Assembly: GCA_018066245.1 (NCBI GenBank)
Contig: JAGHRT010000052.1
Coordinates: 1-57,023, forward strand
Length of the DNA: 57,023 nucleotides
Direction: 5' to 3'
Source: Candidatus Equimonas faecalis
GTDB lineage: Bacteria > Bacteroidota > Bacteroidia > Bacteroidales > Bacteroidaceae
Shown here: in pieces, positions 7,218 to 15,849 of the stretch
Numbering within the stretch: position 1 is the first letter of the stretch
Layout of the letters: every line of letters starts with the position of its first letter
Made by a program: the position numbers and the translations under genes
Notes under the pieces: generated by a model
What the model saw: only the letters and a program-made list of their open reading frames with translations
What the model was told of the DNA's origin: nothing
Databases searched by the model: none

Positions 7218-8570
7218 ATGAAACAAAGCTACAAAATCAGGAAGGGGCTTGACCTCTGCCTGGAAGGTGAGGCTACGCACGTGCTCGACATCCCGCCCAT
7301 GCGATCGGAGGTGGCTCTGAAGCCTTCTGACTTTTGCGGCGTGGTACCGCGCGTACTGGTGAAGGAAGGCGACAGTGTGCTGGCCGGCACACCGCTTTTT
7401 TCCGACAAGGCCACAGGAGCAGTGAAGTTCGTCAGCCCCGTCAGCGGCGTGGTCAGGCAGGTAAGGCGCGGTGAGCGCAGACGGGTGCTGGGCATCCATG
7501 TGCAACCCGATGCCCGCCAGACATTCAAGGAGTTTTCCGTGGAAGGCTGGGAGCGGTTCTCGGCTGAGGAAATGAAGCAATTGCTGTTGGACAGCGGCTT
7601 GTTTGCCCTGCTGCGGCAAAGACCCTACGATGTGGTGCCCAATCCAGCCGACAAACCGAAGGCCATCTTTGTGAGCGCCTTCTCCAAAATGCCTTTGAGC
7701 GCTGACTTCAACTATGTGGTGGAAGGCCAGGAGGAAGACTTCAAAAACGGCCTCCGCGCTCTGGCGTGCATTGCCAAACTTTATTTGGGCATAAGCCCCG
7801 AACAAGTGAACACGGCCATCCTCCCCGTGAAGGAAGCCGACGTGCGCATTTTCGATGGCCCCAACCCCAGCGGCAACGTGGGCGTGCAAATCAACCATAT
7901 TGACCCTGTGAACAAGGGTGAAACGGTGTGGACGATGGCCCCCGAGGACGTCATCTTTATCGGACGGCTGCTGCGCACGGGACGCGTGAACATGACGCGT
8001 CGCATTGCCTTGGCCGGTGCCGAGGTGAAGGAACCCCGTTATATGGAAGTGCCCTTGGGCAGCAAACTGTCCGACATAGTGAACGGCCAGCTGTGTGAAG
8101 CTACGCATTTGCAGCGTATCATCAACGGCAATCCCCTTGTAGGACGTCAGAGTACACAGGAGGATTTCTTGGATGCACATGCCACCGAGGTGTGCGTGAT
8201 TCCTGACGGAGGCGATGTGGACGAGGCGTTCGGCTGGATTATGCCGCGCTTCAATCAGTTCAGCACAAGCCGAAGCTATTTCAGCTGGCTACAGCCGAAG
8301 CGTGCCTATAATCTGGATTGCCGCATCAAGGGCGGCGAGCGCCACATGATTATGAGTGCGGAGTATGAGCGTGTGTTCCCCATGGACATCTACCCCTCCT
8401 ACCTCATCAAAGCCATCATTACGGGTGATATTGACCGTCAGGAGGCTTTGGGCATCTATGAGGTCGCTCCCGAGGACTTCGCCGTGGCTGAATTTATATG
8501 CAGCAGCAAACTGGAATTACAACGAATAGTACGCGAGGGCCTCGACACCCTCAGAAAGGAGAACGCCTGA
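7218..8570 (+). CDS. nqrA: Na+-translocating NADH:quinone reductase subunit A
   Basis: The protein has 450 residues. It is the peripheral cytoplasmic subunit of the six-subunit sodium pump that passes electrons from NADH to quinone. The N-terminal KGLDLCLEG block, FCGVVPRVLVKEGDSVLAG (a biotinyl-like fold) and the family's C-terminal helical region are intact. The frame is open from 7155, but MKQSYKIRKGLDL at 7218 matches the family start and lies properly downstream of the promoter at 7154-7186. nqrB begins one base after its stop, making this the first gene of a six-gene operon. Confidence 0.95.
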   Translation: MKQSYKIRKGLDLCLEGEATHVLDIPPMRSEVALKPSDFCGVVPRVLVKEGDSVLAGTPLFSDKATGAVKFVSPVSGVVRQVRRGERRRVLGIHVQPDARQTFKEFSVEGWERFSAEEMKQLLLDSGLFALLRQRPYDVVPNPADKPKAIFVSAFSKMPLSADFNYVVEGQEEDFKNGLRALACIAKLYLGISPEQVNTAILPVKEADVRIFDGPNPSGNVGVQINHIDPVNKGETVWTMAPEDVIFIGRLLRTGRVNMTRRIALAGAEVKEPRYMEVPLGSKLSDIVNGQLCEATHLQRIINGNPLVGRQSTQEDFLDAHATEVCVIPDGGDVDEAFGWIMPRFNQFSTSRSYFSWLQPKRAYNLDCRIKGGERHMIMSAEYERVFPMDIYPSYLIKAIITGDIDRQEALGIYEVAPEDFAVAEFICSSKLELQRIVREGLDTLRKENA

Positions 8571-8571
8571 T

Positions 8572-9741
8572 ATGTTGAAAAAGATATTTGATACACTCCG
8601 CCCTACGTTTACTGAGGGCAAGCTGAGCGCTTTCCGCTCCGTGTTTGACGGCTTCGAAACTTTTGCCCTCGTGCCCAACACGACAAGTAAAAGTGGCGTG
8701 AGCATTCACGACAGCATCGACTCCAAGCGCATAATGAGTATGGTGGTCATTGCCTTGATGCCCGCCCTGCTCGTAGGCATGTATAACATCGGTTATCAGA
8801 ACGCATTGGCCGCTGGCGCACTTGCTACTACAAGTTGCTGGAGTATGTTCCTGTTCGGCTTGGCCGTGATGCTGCCGAAAATCATCGTGAGCTACCTCGT
8901 GGGCCTCGGCATAGAGTTCGTCGTGGCTCAGTGGAAGCACGAAGAGATTCAAGAAGGCTACCTCGTGACGGGTATGCTCATCCCGATGATTGTGCCTGTA
9001 GGTACACCGCTGTGGATGCTGGCCGTGGCCGTGGCCTTCAGCGTAATCTTCGCCAAGGAAATCTTCGGCGGTACGGGCATGAACATCTTCAATCCTGCCC
9101 TGATTGCCCGTGCCTTCCTGTTCTTTGCCTATCCTACGACCATGAGCGGCGATGCCGTGTGGGTGGCTAAAGACCAATTCCTCGGTTTAGGCCATCAGTT
9201 GCCCGATACGTTTACTTGTGCCACTCCGCTTGGAGAGGCCGGTGCCGGTATGGAAATCACAACCGACATGGCCAGCATGTTCACGGGTTTGATGCCGGGC
9301 AGTATCGGTGAAACCAGCGTCATTGCCATTGCCGTGGGTGCCTTTATCCTGCTGTGGGCAGGCATTGCCAGTTGGCGAACCATGGTGAGCGTGTTTGTAG
9401 GCGGTGCCTTGATGGCCATGCTGTTCAACAGCACAGGTTGCGCATCCAATCCTGCTGTGGCTCAAATTCCTTGGTTTGAACACCTGATGTTGGGCGGGTT
9501 CTGCTTCGGAGCCGTGTTTATGGCTACCGACCCCGTAACGAGTTGCCGCACCGAGAAAGGCAAGTATATCTATGGCTTCCTCATTGGCGTGCTGGCTATA
9601 GCCATTCGTGTGCTCAACCCGGGCTACCCCGAGGGCATGATGCTCGCCATCCTCTTTATGAATATGTTTGCTCCGCTGATTGACTACTTCTACGTGAGCA
9701 ACAACATTAACCGCCGTGCCAAGCGTGCAAAACAACAATAA
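8572..9741 (+). CDS. nqrB: Na+-translocating NADH:quinone reductase subunit B
   Basis: A 389-residue membrane protein of the NqrB/RnfD family with about ten hydrophobic segments and a cytoplasmic N-terminal stretch. The block TFTCATPL places the covalent FMN attachment at Thr218 (family motif (S/T)xATxL). NqrB also carries riboflavin and lies on the sodium path. It follows nqrA by one base and precedes nqrC by three. The length is normal for Bacteroidetes NqrB. Confidence 0.95.
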   Translation: MLKKIFDTLRPTFTEGKLSAFRSVFDGFETFALVPNTTSKSGVSIHDSIDSKRIMSMVVIALMPALLVGMYNIGYQNALAAGALATTSCWSMFLFGLAVMLPKIIVSYLVGLGIEFVVAQWKHEEIQEGYLVTGMLIPMIVPVGTPLWMLAVAVAFSVIFAKEIFGGTGMNIFNPALIARAFLFFAYPTTMSGDAVWVAKDQFLGLGHQLPDTFTCATPLGEAGAGMEITTDMASMFTGLMPGSIGETSVIAIAVGAFILLWAGIASWRTMVSVFVGGALMAMLFNSTGCASNPAVAQIPWFEHLMLGGFCFGAVFMATDPVTSCRTEKGKYIYGFLIGVLAIAIRVLNPGYPEGMMLAILFMNMFAPLIDYFYVSNNINRRAKRAKQQ

Positions 9742-9744
9742 GAT

Positions 9745-10548
9745 ATGGCAAAGAAGTATATTTGCAAGATGTGTGGTCAGACCTTTGAAGCCGACTCAAA
9801 GCCTGACAAGTGTCCTATTTGCTCCGCCGACTCCTCATTGATTGAGGAGGTGGGGAAAGAAGGCTCTGAAGCCTCCGAAGCCTCTGCAGAAAAGAAATCC
9901 CGGAAACTCAACACCAACGGCAACGCCTATACTATAATATATGCGGCAGTGATGGTGATAATCGTGGCATTCTTGCTGGCAGGCGTGAGTATCCTGCTAA
10001 AAAGCCGTCAGGAGGCCAACGTTGAGATTGACCGCCAGAGTCAGGTTCTCGCTTCACTTCGCCTGCGCGGCTTGGAAAAGGACAGCGTTACGGCTGTCTA
10101 TACCCGCGTGGTGGAAGAGGGACATTTGCAGGGAAGCGAACTTCCCCTATTTACCTGCCATTTGGACACCGCCACGGTGAAGTATGTGGTGCCCGTGAAA
10201 GGCCGTGGCCTTTGGGGCGGCCTTTGGGGTTACGTGGCTGTGAATGCCGACGGCCAGGGCGTGTATGGAGCCTACTTCAGCCACGAGAGTGAAACCGCAG
10301 GTTTGGGAGCTCTCATTGCCGAAACCAAGTTTCAGGAACTCTTCAATGACAAGCAACTCTTTGCTGATTCGGCTTCTACTCGCATCGCACTCACGGCAGT
10401 GAAGAGCGGCAAGGTGGAGAACCCCGCATTTGAGGTGGACGGTATTACCGGTGCCACTCTCACCACTAACGGTGTGGCTGACATGGTGAAAGATGGCCTG
10501 CAACCTTATGCCGAGTTTTTCCGTTCTCTGAAGGATGTGAAAGAGTAA
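9745..10548 (+). CDS. nqrC: NqrC with an N-terminal rubredoxin-like domain
   Basis: A 267-residue protein. Residues 1-30 form a rubredoxin-like knuckle pair, Cys7-x2-Cys10 and Cys23-x2-Cys26 (YICKMCG and KCPICS), like the C-terminal iron domain of rubrerythrins. An acidic Ser/Glu/Ala linker (about 30-53) follows, then ordinary NqrC from KLNTNGNAYTIIYA: a membrane helix at about 63-84 and a periplasmic FMN domain. DGITGATLT gives the covalent FMN site at Thr238. NqrC normally begins near the membrane helix, so the first ~54 residues are an added module on the cytoplasmic side. The ATG at 9745 follows the nqrB stop by three bases, which supports the long start. The extra iron site is inferred, not proven; zinc binding is also possible. 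Confidence 0.93.
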   Translation: MAKKYICKMCGQTFEADSKPDKCPICSADSSLIEEVGKEGSEASEASAEKKSRKLNTNGNAYTIIYAAVMVIIVAFLLAGVSILLKSRQEANVEIDRQSQVLASLRLRGLEKDSVTAVYTRVVEEGHLQGSELPLFTCHLDTATVKYVVPVKGRGLWGGLWGYVAVNADGQGVYGAYFSHESETAGLGALIAETKFQELFNDKQLFADSASTRIALTAVKSGKVENPAFEVDGITGATLTTNGVADMVKDGLQPYAEFFRSLKDVKE

Positions 10549-10581
10549 ACAACTTTTAATTTTTAATATCTAACTTCCAAT

Positions 10582-11202
10582 ATGAGTTTATTCAATTCCA
10601 AAAATAAGGAGGCCCTAAACAATCCTCTCTGGAAGGACAATCCAGTGGTGATACAGGTGTTGGGCATTTGCTCGGCTTTGGCTGTAACGAGCCAGTTGGA
10701 ACCCGCCATCGTGATGGGGCTCAGCGTAACGGCCATTACCGCATTCTCCAACGTTATTATATCATTGTTGCGCAAGACCATTCCCTCCCGCATCCGCATT
10801 ATTGTGCAACTGGTCGTTGTGGCTACGCTCGTAACCATTGTCAGCCAGATTCTGAAAGCCTTTGCCTACGATGTGAGCGTGCAGCTCTCCGTGTATGTGG
10901 GCTTGATTATTACCAACTGCATACTGATGGGCCGCCTTGAGGCCTTCGCCATGATGAACGGCCCGTGGGAAAGTTTCCTTGACGGCATAGGCAACGGTTT
11001 GGGCTACGCCTGGATTCTTGTCGTGGTGGCTTTCTTCCGCGAACTTCTTGGCAACGGCACGCTGCTGGGGTTCCAAGTCATTCCCGACTGCGCCTATGAA
11101 GCTGGCTACATGAATAATGGTATGATGACCATGCCCGCTATGGCTCTTATTATCGTGGGTTGCGTCATTTGGGCACATCGTGGCATCAGTAAAGACGAAT
11201 AA
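10582..11202 (+). CDS. nqrD: Na+-translocating NADH:quinone reductase subunit D
   Basis: A 206-residue NqrD/RnfE-family membrane protein with about six membrane helices. Conserved blocks include NPVVIQVLGICSALAVT near the N-terminus and GLIITNCILMGRLEAFA, whose Cys belongs to the intramembrane [2Fe-2S] pair shared with NqrE. It lies between nqrC (33 bp gap) and nqrE (53 bp gap). Confidence 0.95.
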   Translation: MSLFNSKNKEALNNPLWKDNPVVIQVLGICSALAVTSQLEPAIVMGLSVTAITAFSNVIISLLRKTIPSRIRIIVQLVVVATLVTIVSQILKAFAYDVSVQLSVYVGLIITNCILMGRLEAFAMMNGPWESFLDGIGNGLGYAWILVVVAFFRELLGNGTLLGFQVIPDCAYEAGYMNNGMMTMPAMALIIVGCVIWAHRGISKDE

Positions 11203-11255
11203 CGTAAATGTTTATCAAAAGTCGTTAAACATTCAACATTAAACCTTCAACTTTT

Positions 11256-11885
11256 ATGGAACATTTCATAAGTCTATTCGTCCGCAGCATATTCGTGGAC
11301 AACATGATATTCGCCTTCTTCCTGGGCATGTGCTCCTATCTGGCCGTGTCGAAGACGGTGAAGACGGCTTTGGGCCTTGGCGTGGCTGTAACTTTTGTAC
11401 TGCTCATTACTGTGCCCATCGACTACCTGCTACAGACACAGGTGCTCGGCCCCAATGCCATTGTAGATGGCGTGGATCTCAGCTTCCTCTCCTTCATTCT
11501 GTTCATTGCCGTAATTGCCGGCATTGTGCAATTGGTGGAAATGGTGGTGGAGCGTTTCAGCCCTTCTCTCTATGCCGCCCTGGGCATATTCCTCCCCTTG
11601 ATTGCTGTAAACTGTGCCATCATGGGTGCATCGCTCTTTATGCAGCAGCGCGTACAGATGGATGCCAGCGTAAGCACGCAAGCCATCAATAGCGTGTGGG
11701 ATGCCGTGGCTTATGCTCTCGGTTCGGGCATCGGCTGGTTACTGGCCATTACGGCGCTGGCTGCCATTCGTGAGAAAATGGCTTACACCGACGTACCCAA
11801 GCCCCTGAAAGGATTGGGCATCACCTTCATCACTGTAGGTCTTATGGCTATGGCCTTCATGTGTTTCAGTGGCTTTAACATCTAA
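11256..11885 (+). CDS. nqrE: Na+-translocating NADH:quinone reductase subunit E
   Basis: A 209-residue NqrE/RnfA-family membrane protein, pseudo-symmetric to Nqr[18 protein letters not shown] and [15 protein letters not shown] carry the conserved cysteines of the intramembrane iron-sulfur site. It forms the membrane core of the pump with NqrB and NqrD. nqrF starts 17 bp after its stop. Confidence 0.95.
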   Translation: MEHFISLFVRSIFVDNMIFAFFLGMCSYLAVSKTVKTALGLGVAVTFVLLITVPIDYLLQTQVLGPNAIVDGVDLSFLSFILFIAVIAGIVQLVEMVVERFSPSLYAALGIFLPLIAVNCAIMGASLFMQQRVQMDASVSTQAINSVWDAVAYALGSGIGWLLAITALAAIREKMAYTDVPKPLKGLGITFITVGLMAMAFMCFSGFNI

Positions 11886-11902
11886 GCAAACATCAATACA
11901 TC

Positions 11903-13177
11903 ATGAAACTCATTATCACAAGTATCATCGTATTCCTGATAATCATACTCCTGCTGGTCGTAATCCTGCTTGTGGCCAAGAGTTATCTCTCGCCCTCCGG
12001 CAAGGTGAACATTACCATCAACGGCAAGGACACCCTCAGCGTGGAACAGGGCGGCAGCCTTCTCTCCACTCTGGCCGAAAACGGCATCTACCTCCCCTCT
12101 GCCTGCGGCGGCAAGGGCTCTTGCGGACAGTGCAAGTGCCAGGTTCCTGAAGGCGGCGGCGAAATCCTCGACTCTGAAAAGGGTCAGTTCACCCGTAAGG
12201 AAATCAAGGACCACTGGCGCCTCGGTTGCCAGTGCAAGGTGCGCGGCGACATCGGCATCAACGTTCCCGACAGCGTCATGGGCGTGAAGGAATGGGAGTG
12301 TACCGTCATCAGCAACAAGAACGTGGCCACCTTCATCAAGGAGTACAAAGTGGCTTTGCCTCCCGGCGAGCACATGGATTTCGAGCCCGGCTCCTACGCC
12401 CAGATTCGCATTCCCGCCTTTGAACTGGATTATGGCAAGGACTTCCTCAAGGAGGACATAGGCGACCTCTACCTCCCCGCATGGGAAAAGTACGGTATGT
12501 TCAACCTCAAGTGCGTGAACACCGAGCCCACCATCCGTGCCTACTCCATGGCCAACTACCCCGACGAGGGCGACATCATCACCCTCACCGTGCGTATCGC
12601 CACTCCGCCCTTCAAACCGAAGGAGCAGTGCCCCAACGGCCCCGAGTTTATGGACGTGAATCCCGGTATCGCCTCTTCCTATATCTTCTCGCTGAAACCC
12701 GGCGACAAGGTTACGATGAGCGGTCCTTACGGAGAGTTCCGCCCGCAGTACGGCACTGGCCGTGAAATGATTTGGGTAGGCGGCGGCGCCGGCATGGCTC
12801 CCCTCCGTGCTCAGATTATGCACATGCTCAAGACACTCAAGACGCGCGACCGCGAGATGCACTACTTCTACGGTGCCCGCGCCATCGACGAGGTGTTCTT
12901 TATGGACGACTTCCTCGCTTTGGAAAAGGAGTTCCCCAACTTCCACTTCCACCTCGCCCTCGACCGTCCCGACCCCAAGGCCGATGCCATGGGCGTGAAA
13001 TATACGGCGGGCTTCATCGCTCCTGTGATGGGCGACACCTATCTCAAGCAGCATGACGCTCCCGAGGACATCGAGTACTACCTCTGCGGACCTCCCATGA
13101 TGGCCAAGACAGTGCTTGACCTCCTCCACTCCCTCGGTGTGGAAGACGACATGATTCGCTTCGACAACTTCGGATAA
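11903..13177 (+). CDS. nqrF: Na+-translocating NADH:quinone reductase subunit F
   Basis: A 424-residue entry subunit that oxidises NADH. An N-terminal membrane helix (about 3-26) is followed by a [2Fe-2S] ferredoxin domain with Cys68, Cys74, Cys77 and Cys109 (SACGGKGSCGQC and GCQC). The ferredoxin-reductase part has the FAD motif RAYSMANYP, the NAD-binding GGGAGMAPLRAQI, and a C-terminal EYYLCGPPMM block. It ends the operon; ftsY starts 22 bp later, so read-through is possible. Confidence 0.96.
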   Translation: MKLIITSIIVFLIIILLLVVILLVAKSYLSPSGKVNITINGKDTLSVEQGGSLLSTLAENGIYLPSACGGKGSCGQCKCQVPEGGGEILDSEKGQFTRKEIKDHWRLGCQCKVRGDIGINVPDSVMGVKEWECTVISNKNVATFIKEYKVALPPGEHMDFEPGSYAQIRIPAFELDYGKDFLKEDIGDLYLPAWEKYGMFNLKCVNTEPTIRAYSMANYPDEGDIITLTVRIATPPFKPKEQCPNGPEFMDVNPGIASSYIFSLKPGDKVTMSGPYGEFRPQYGTGREMIWVGGGAGMAPLRAQIMHMLKTLKTRDREMHYFYGARAIDEVFFMDDFLALEKEFPNFHFHLALDRPDPKADAMGVKYTAGFIAPVMGDTYLKQHDAPEDIEYYLCGPPMMAKTVLDLLHSLGVEDDMIRFDNFG

Positions 13178-13199
13178 ACTATAAATCTTCCTAACGAAA

Positions 13200-14153
13200 A
13201 TGGGCCTATTTGACATTTTCAAGAAAAAAGAAGTGCTGAATGAGGGATTGCAAACGACAAAGCAATCCCTCCTCAGCAAACTCACCCATGCCGTGGCCGG
13301 CCGCAGTACCATCGACGATGACGTGCTCGACGACCTCGAAGATGTGCTCATCACCAGCGACGTGGGCGTGGACACCACTCTTGATATCATCAAGCGCGTA
13401 CAGGAGCGCGTGAAGCGCGACAACTACGTGGGCACGAAAGAGCTCAACGCTCTGCTGAAGGACGAGATAGCAGCCATGCTCGTGCAGAGCGGCAACACCG
13501 AAACGGTGAACGGCTTCGACATCCCCCTTCAAAACGACGGCAATCCCTATGTCATTATGGTTGTAGGTGTCAATGGGGTGGGGAAGACCACCACCATAGG
13601 CAAGCTGGCCTATCAGCTTAAAGCCGCAGGCAAGAAGGTCTATCTTGGCGCAGCCGACACCTTCCGCGCCGCAGCCGTGGAGCAACTCGTCATCTGGGGT
13701 GAGCGTGTCGGAGTGCCCGTTGTCAAGCAGCAGATGGGTGCCGACCCCGCCAGCGTGGCCTACGATACCCTCGCCTCCGCCAAGGCCAACGGTGCTGACG
13801 TCGTGCTCATCGACACGGCGGGTCGCCTGCACAACAAGGTGGGCCTCATGAACGAACTCACGAAGATTCGCAATGTAATGAAGAAACTGGTGCCCGAGGC
13901 TCCCCACGAAGTGCTCCTCGTGCTCGACGGCAGCACCGGCCAGAACGCTTTTGAACAGGCCAAGCAATTCTGCGCCGCCACCGAAGTGTCCTCACTTGCC
14001 ATCACCAAACTCGACGGTACGGCGAAGGGCGGCGTGGTGCTCGGCATCAGCCACCAGATGCAGGTACCCGTCAAATACATAGGCCTCGGCGAGAAAATGA
14101 CCGACCTCCAGCCCTTCAGTGCCAAGGATTTCGTGGAGACACTTTTCAGTTAG
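13200..14153 (+). CDS. ftsY: Signal recognition particle receptor FtsY
   Basis: A 317-residue SRP GTPase that docks ribosome-SRP complexes at the membrane. It has an NG domain only, with a short basic N-terminus (FDIFKKKE) in place of the long acidic A domain of enteric FtsY. G motifs: GVNGVGKTTTIGKLA (P-loop), DTFRAAAVEQL, DTAGRLHNK and TKLDGTAKGG. It is followed by rimO after 22 bp. Confidence 0.95.
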   Translation: MGLFDIFKKKEVLNEGLQTTKQSLLSKLTHAVAGRSTIDDDVLDDLEDVLITSDVGVDTTLDIIKRVQERVKRDNYVGTKELNALLKDEIAAMLVQSGNTETVNGFDIPLQNDGNPYVIMVVGVNGVGKTTTIGKLAYQLKAAGKKVYLGAADTFRAAAVEQLVIWGERVGVPVVKQQMGADPASVAYDTLASAKANGADVVLIDTAGRLHNKVGLMNELTKIRNVMKKLVPEAPHEVLLVLDGSTGQNAFEQAKQFCAATEVSSLAITKLDGTAKGGVVLGISHQMQVPVKYIGLGEKMTDLQPFSAKDFVETLFS

Positions 14154-14175
14154 ACCTAAACAACCCAACGCCCCT

Positions 14176-15474
14176 ATGCACGCCATCGACCTCTACAGCC
14201 TTGGCTGCTCAAAGAATCTGGTGGATTCCGAGAAGTTGCTCTACCTCTTTAAGGAAAAAGGCTATACTTTCCACCACAACCCCGCACAGCTCCACGGCGA
14301 CATTGCCGTGGTGAACACCTGCGGGTTTATTGCCGATGCCAAGGAAGAAAGCATTGGCTTGATTTTTCAATTATGTCAGGCGAAAGCCGAAGGCCGTCTG
14401 AAGCGCGTCTATGTGATGGGCTGTATGGCTGAGCGCTATCGCCACGAACTGGAAGACGAAATCCCCGAAGTCGATGGTTTCTTCGGCAAGTTCGACTGGC
14501 CAAGCATCCTTGAGGCCCTTGAACCTGCGTCCTCCGTTCCTGTTTCTTGCGGTGCTCGTGTGCTCACCACACCCTCTCACTATGCTTATCTGAAAATCAG
14601 CGAAGGCTGCGACCGCACCTGCGCCTATTGCGCCATACCTCTCATCACGGGCCGTCACCGCAGCCGTCCGGAGGAGGAGATACTCGATGAAGTGCGTTGG
14701 CTGGTGGCTCAGGGTGTCAGCGAGTTCAATGTCATCGCTCAGGAACTCACCTACTACGGCGTGGACCTCTACGGCGGACAGCGCCTGCCGCAGCTCATCG
14801 AAAAGATGGCTCACATCGAAGGTGTGCGCTGGATTCGCCTGCACTATGGCTATCCCACCCATTTCCCCTTTGACCTCACGCGCGTAATGCGCGAGAATAA
14901 TAATGTGTGCCGCTACCTCGACATTGCCCTCCAGCACATCAGCGACCCTGTACTCAGCCGTATGCGCCGCCACACCACCAAGGAAGAGACGCTCCGGCTT
15001 ATACGTCGCTTGCGCGAGGAAGTGCCTGGCATCTGCCTGCGCACCACGCTGATGGTGGGCTTCCCCGGCGAGACGGAGGAAGACTTCCGCGAACTCTGCG
15101 ATTTTGTGCGTGAGGCTCGTTTCGAGCGTATGGGGGCCTTTGCCTATAGCGAGGAAGAAGGCACCTACGCTGCCGCTCATTATACCGACGCCGTACCCGA
15201 CGACGTGAAGCAGGCACGCCTCTCCATCCTCATGCGCATTCAGGAGCGTATCAGCGCCGAGGTCAATGCCGCCCTCGTAGGACAGGAGCGCACGGTCATT
15301 ATCGACCGTCTCGACGGCGACTACTATGTGGGCCGCACGGAGCACGATTCGCCCGAAGTGGATTGCGAGGTACTCATACCCGCCGACGAATGGGATTTGG
15401 AGGTGGGGCAGTTCTACGACGTTCGCATCAGCGCCGCCGAAGACTTCGACCTCTACGCACACATTATCGACTGA
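14176..15474 (+). CDS. rimO: Ribosomal protein S12 methylthiotransferase RimO
   Basis: A 432-residue radical-SAM methylthiotransferase that modifies Asp of ribosomal protein S12. Its N-terminal UPF0004 cysteines are in LGCSKNLVDSE, NTCGFI and MGCMAERY. The radical-SAM cluster is CDRTCAYC, and the C-terminus is a TRAM domain (ERTVIIDRLDGDYYVGRTEHD). The frame is open upstream to 14119, but the conserved start MHAIDLYSLGCSKN is at 14176; the longer start would overlap ftsY. Confidence 0.95.
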   Translation: MHAIDLYSLGCSKNLVDSEKLLYLFKEKGYTFHHNPAQLHGDIAVVNTCGFIADAKEESIGLIFQLCQAKAEGRLKRVYVMGCMAERYRHELEDEIPEVDGFFGKFDWPSILEALEPASSVPVSCGARVLTTPSHYAYLKISEGCDRTCAYCAIPLITGRHRSRPEEEILDEVRWLVAQGVSEFNVIAQELTYYGVDLYGGQRLPQLIEKMAHIEGVRWIRLHYGYPTHFPFDLTRVMRENNNVCRYLDIALQHISDPVLSRMRRHTTKEETLRLIRRLREEVPGICLRTTLMVGFPGETEEDFRELCDFVREARFERMGAFAYSEEEGTYAAAHYTDAVPDDVKQARLSILMRIQERISAEVNAALVGQERTVIIDRLDGDYYVGRTEHDSPEVDCEVLIPADEWDLEVGQFYDVRISAAEDFDLYAHIID

Positions 15475-15482
15475 AGGAGAGA

Positions 15483-15542
15483 TTTAGCAAATTAGCGAAT
15501 TAGCAAATTAGCAAGAGTTCGCCCCATGCATTGCTGGGCGAA
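15483..15542. repeat. AATTAGCA octamer tract and adjacent stem-loop
   Basis: Four to five tandem copies of AATTAGC(A/G) at 15483-15513 are followed by TTCGCCC (15518-15524), which pairs perfectly with GGGCGAA (15536-15542). This sits between rimO and the HU gene. The octamers are the reverse complement of the TAATTTGC words seen upstream of nqrA and pepP. The hairpin could act in termination or mRNA processing. Confidence 0.75.
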
Positions 15543-15571
15543 ACAGAGAGCCTTTATTTGAAGAATACCCC

Positions 15572-15847
15572 ATGAATAGCAAAGAATTTGTAGGAGCCCT
15601 TTCCGTGCAGCTCAACCTTTCCATCAAGGAAACGGAACGCCTTGTGGCCGCCACAGCCGAGTGTATGGCTGAAAGCGTAGGCGACCAGGACATGCTGGCC
15701 GTGCAGGGATTCGGAATTTTCGACGTGAAGAAGAAGCTGGAACGCGTGGTGGTCAATCCCGCCACTAAGAAGCGTATGCTCGTGCCGCCCAAACTCGTGC
15801 TCAACTTCAAGCCCAGCAACGTGCTCAAGGAAAAAGCTCAGAAATAG
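15572..15847 (+). CDS. HU-family DNA-binding protein
   Basis: A 91-residue HU/IHF-like protein. Its N-terminal helices resemble HU (KEFVGALSVQLNLSIKETERLV), then GFGIFDVKKKLERVVVNPATKKRMLVPPKLVLNFKPS matches the beta-arm and end of the fold. The usual RxGRNPxTG tip is replaced by RVVVNPATKKRM. It probably bends DNA as a dimer. It sits 2 bp upstream of a second HU-like gene that carries a membrane anchor, so the two products may form a heterodimer (inference). Confidence 0.88.
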   Translation: MNSKEFVGALSVQLNLSIKETERLVAATAECMAESVGDQDMLAVQGFGIFDVKKKLERVVVNPATKKRMLVPPKLVLNFKPSNVLKEKAQK

Positions 15848-15849
15848 CC

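Noticed and set aside
11882..13423. 513-residue open frame opposite nqrF and the ftsY start
   Set aside because: Spans two well-supported genes on the other strand and has no family features.
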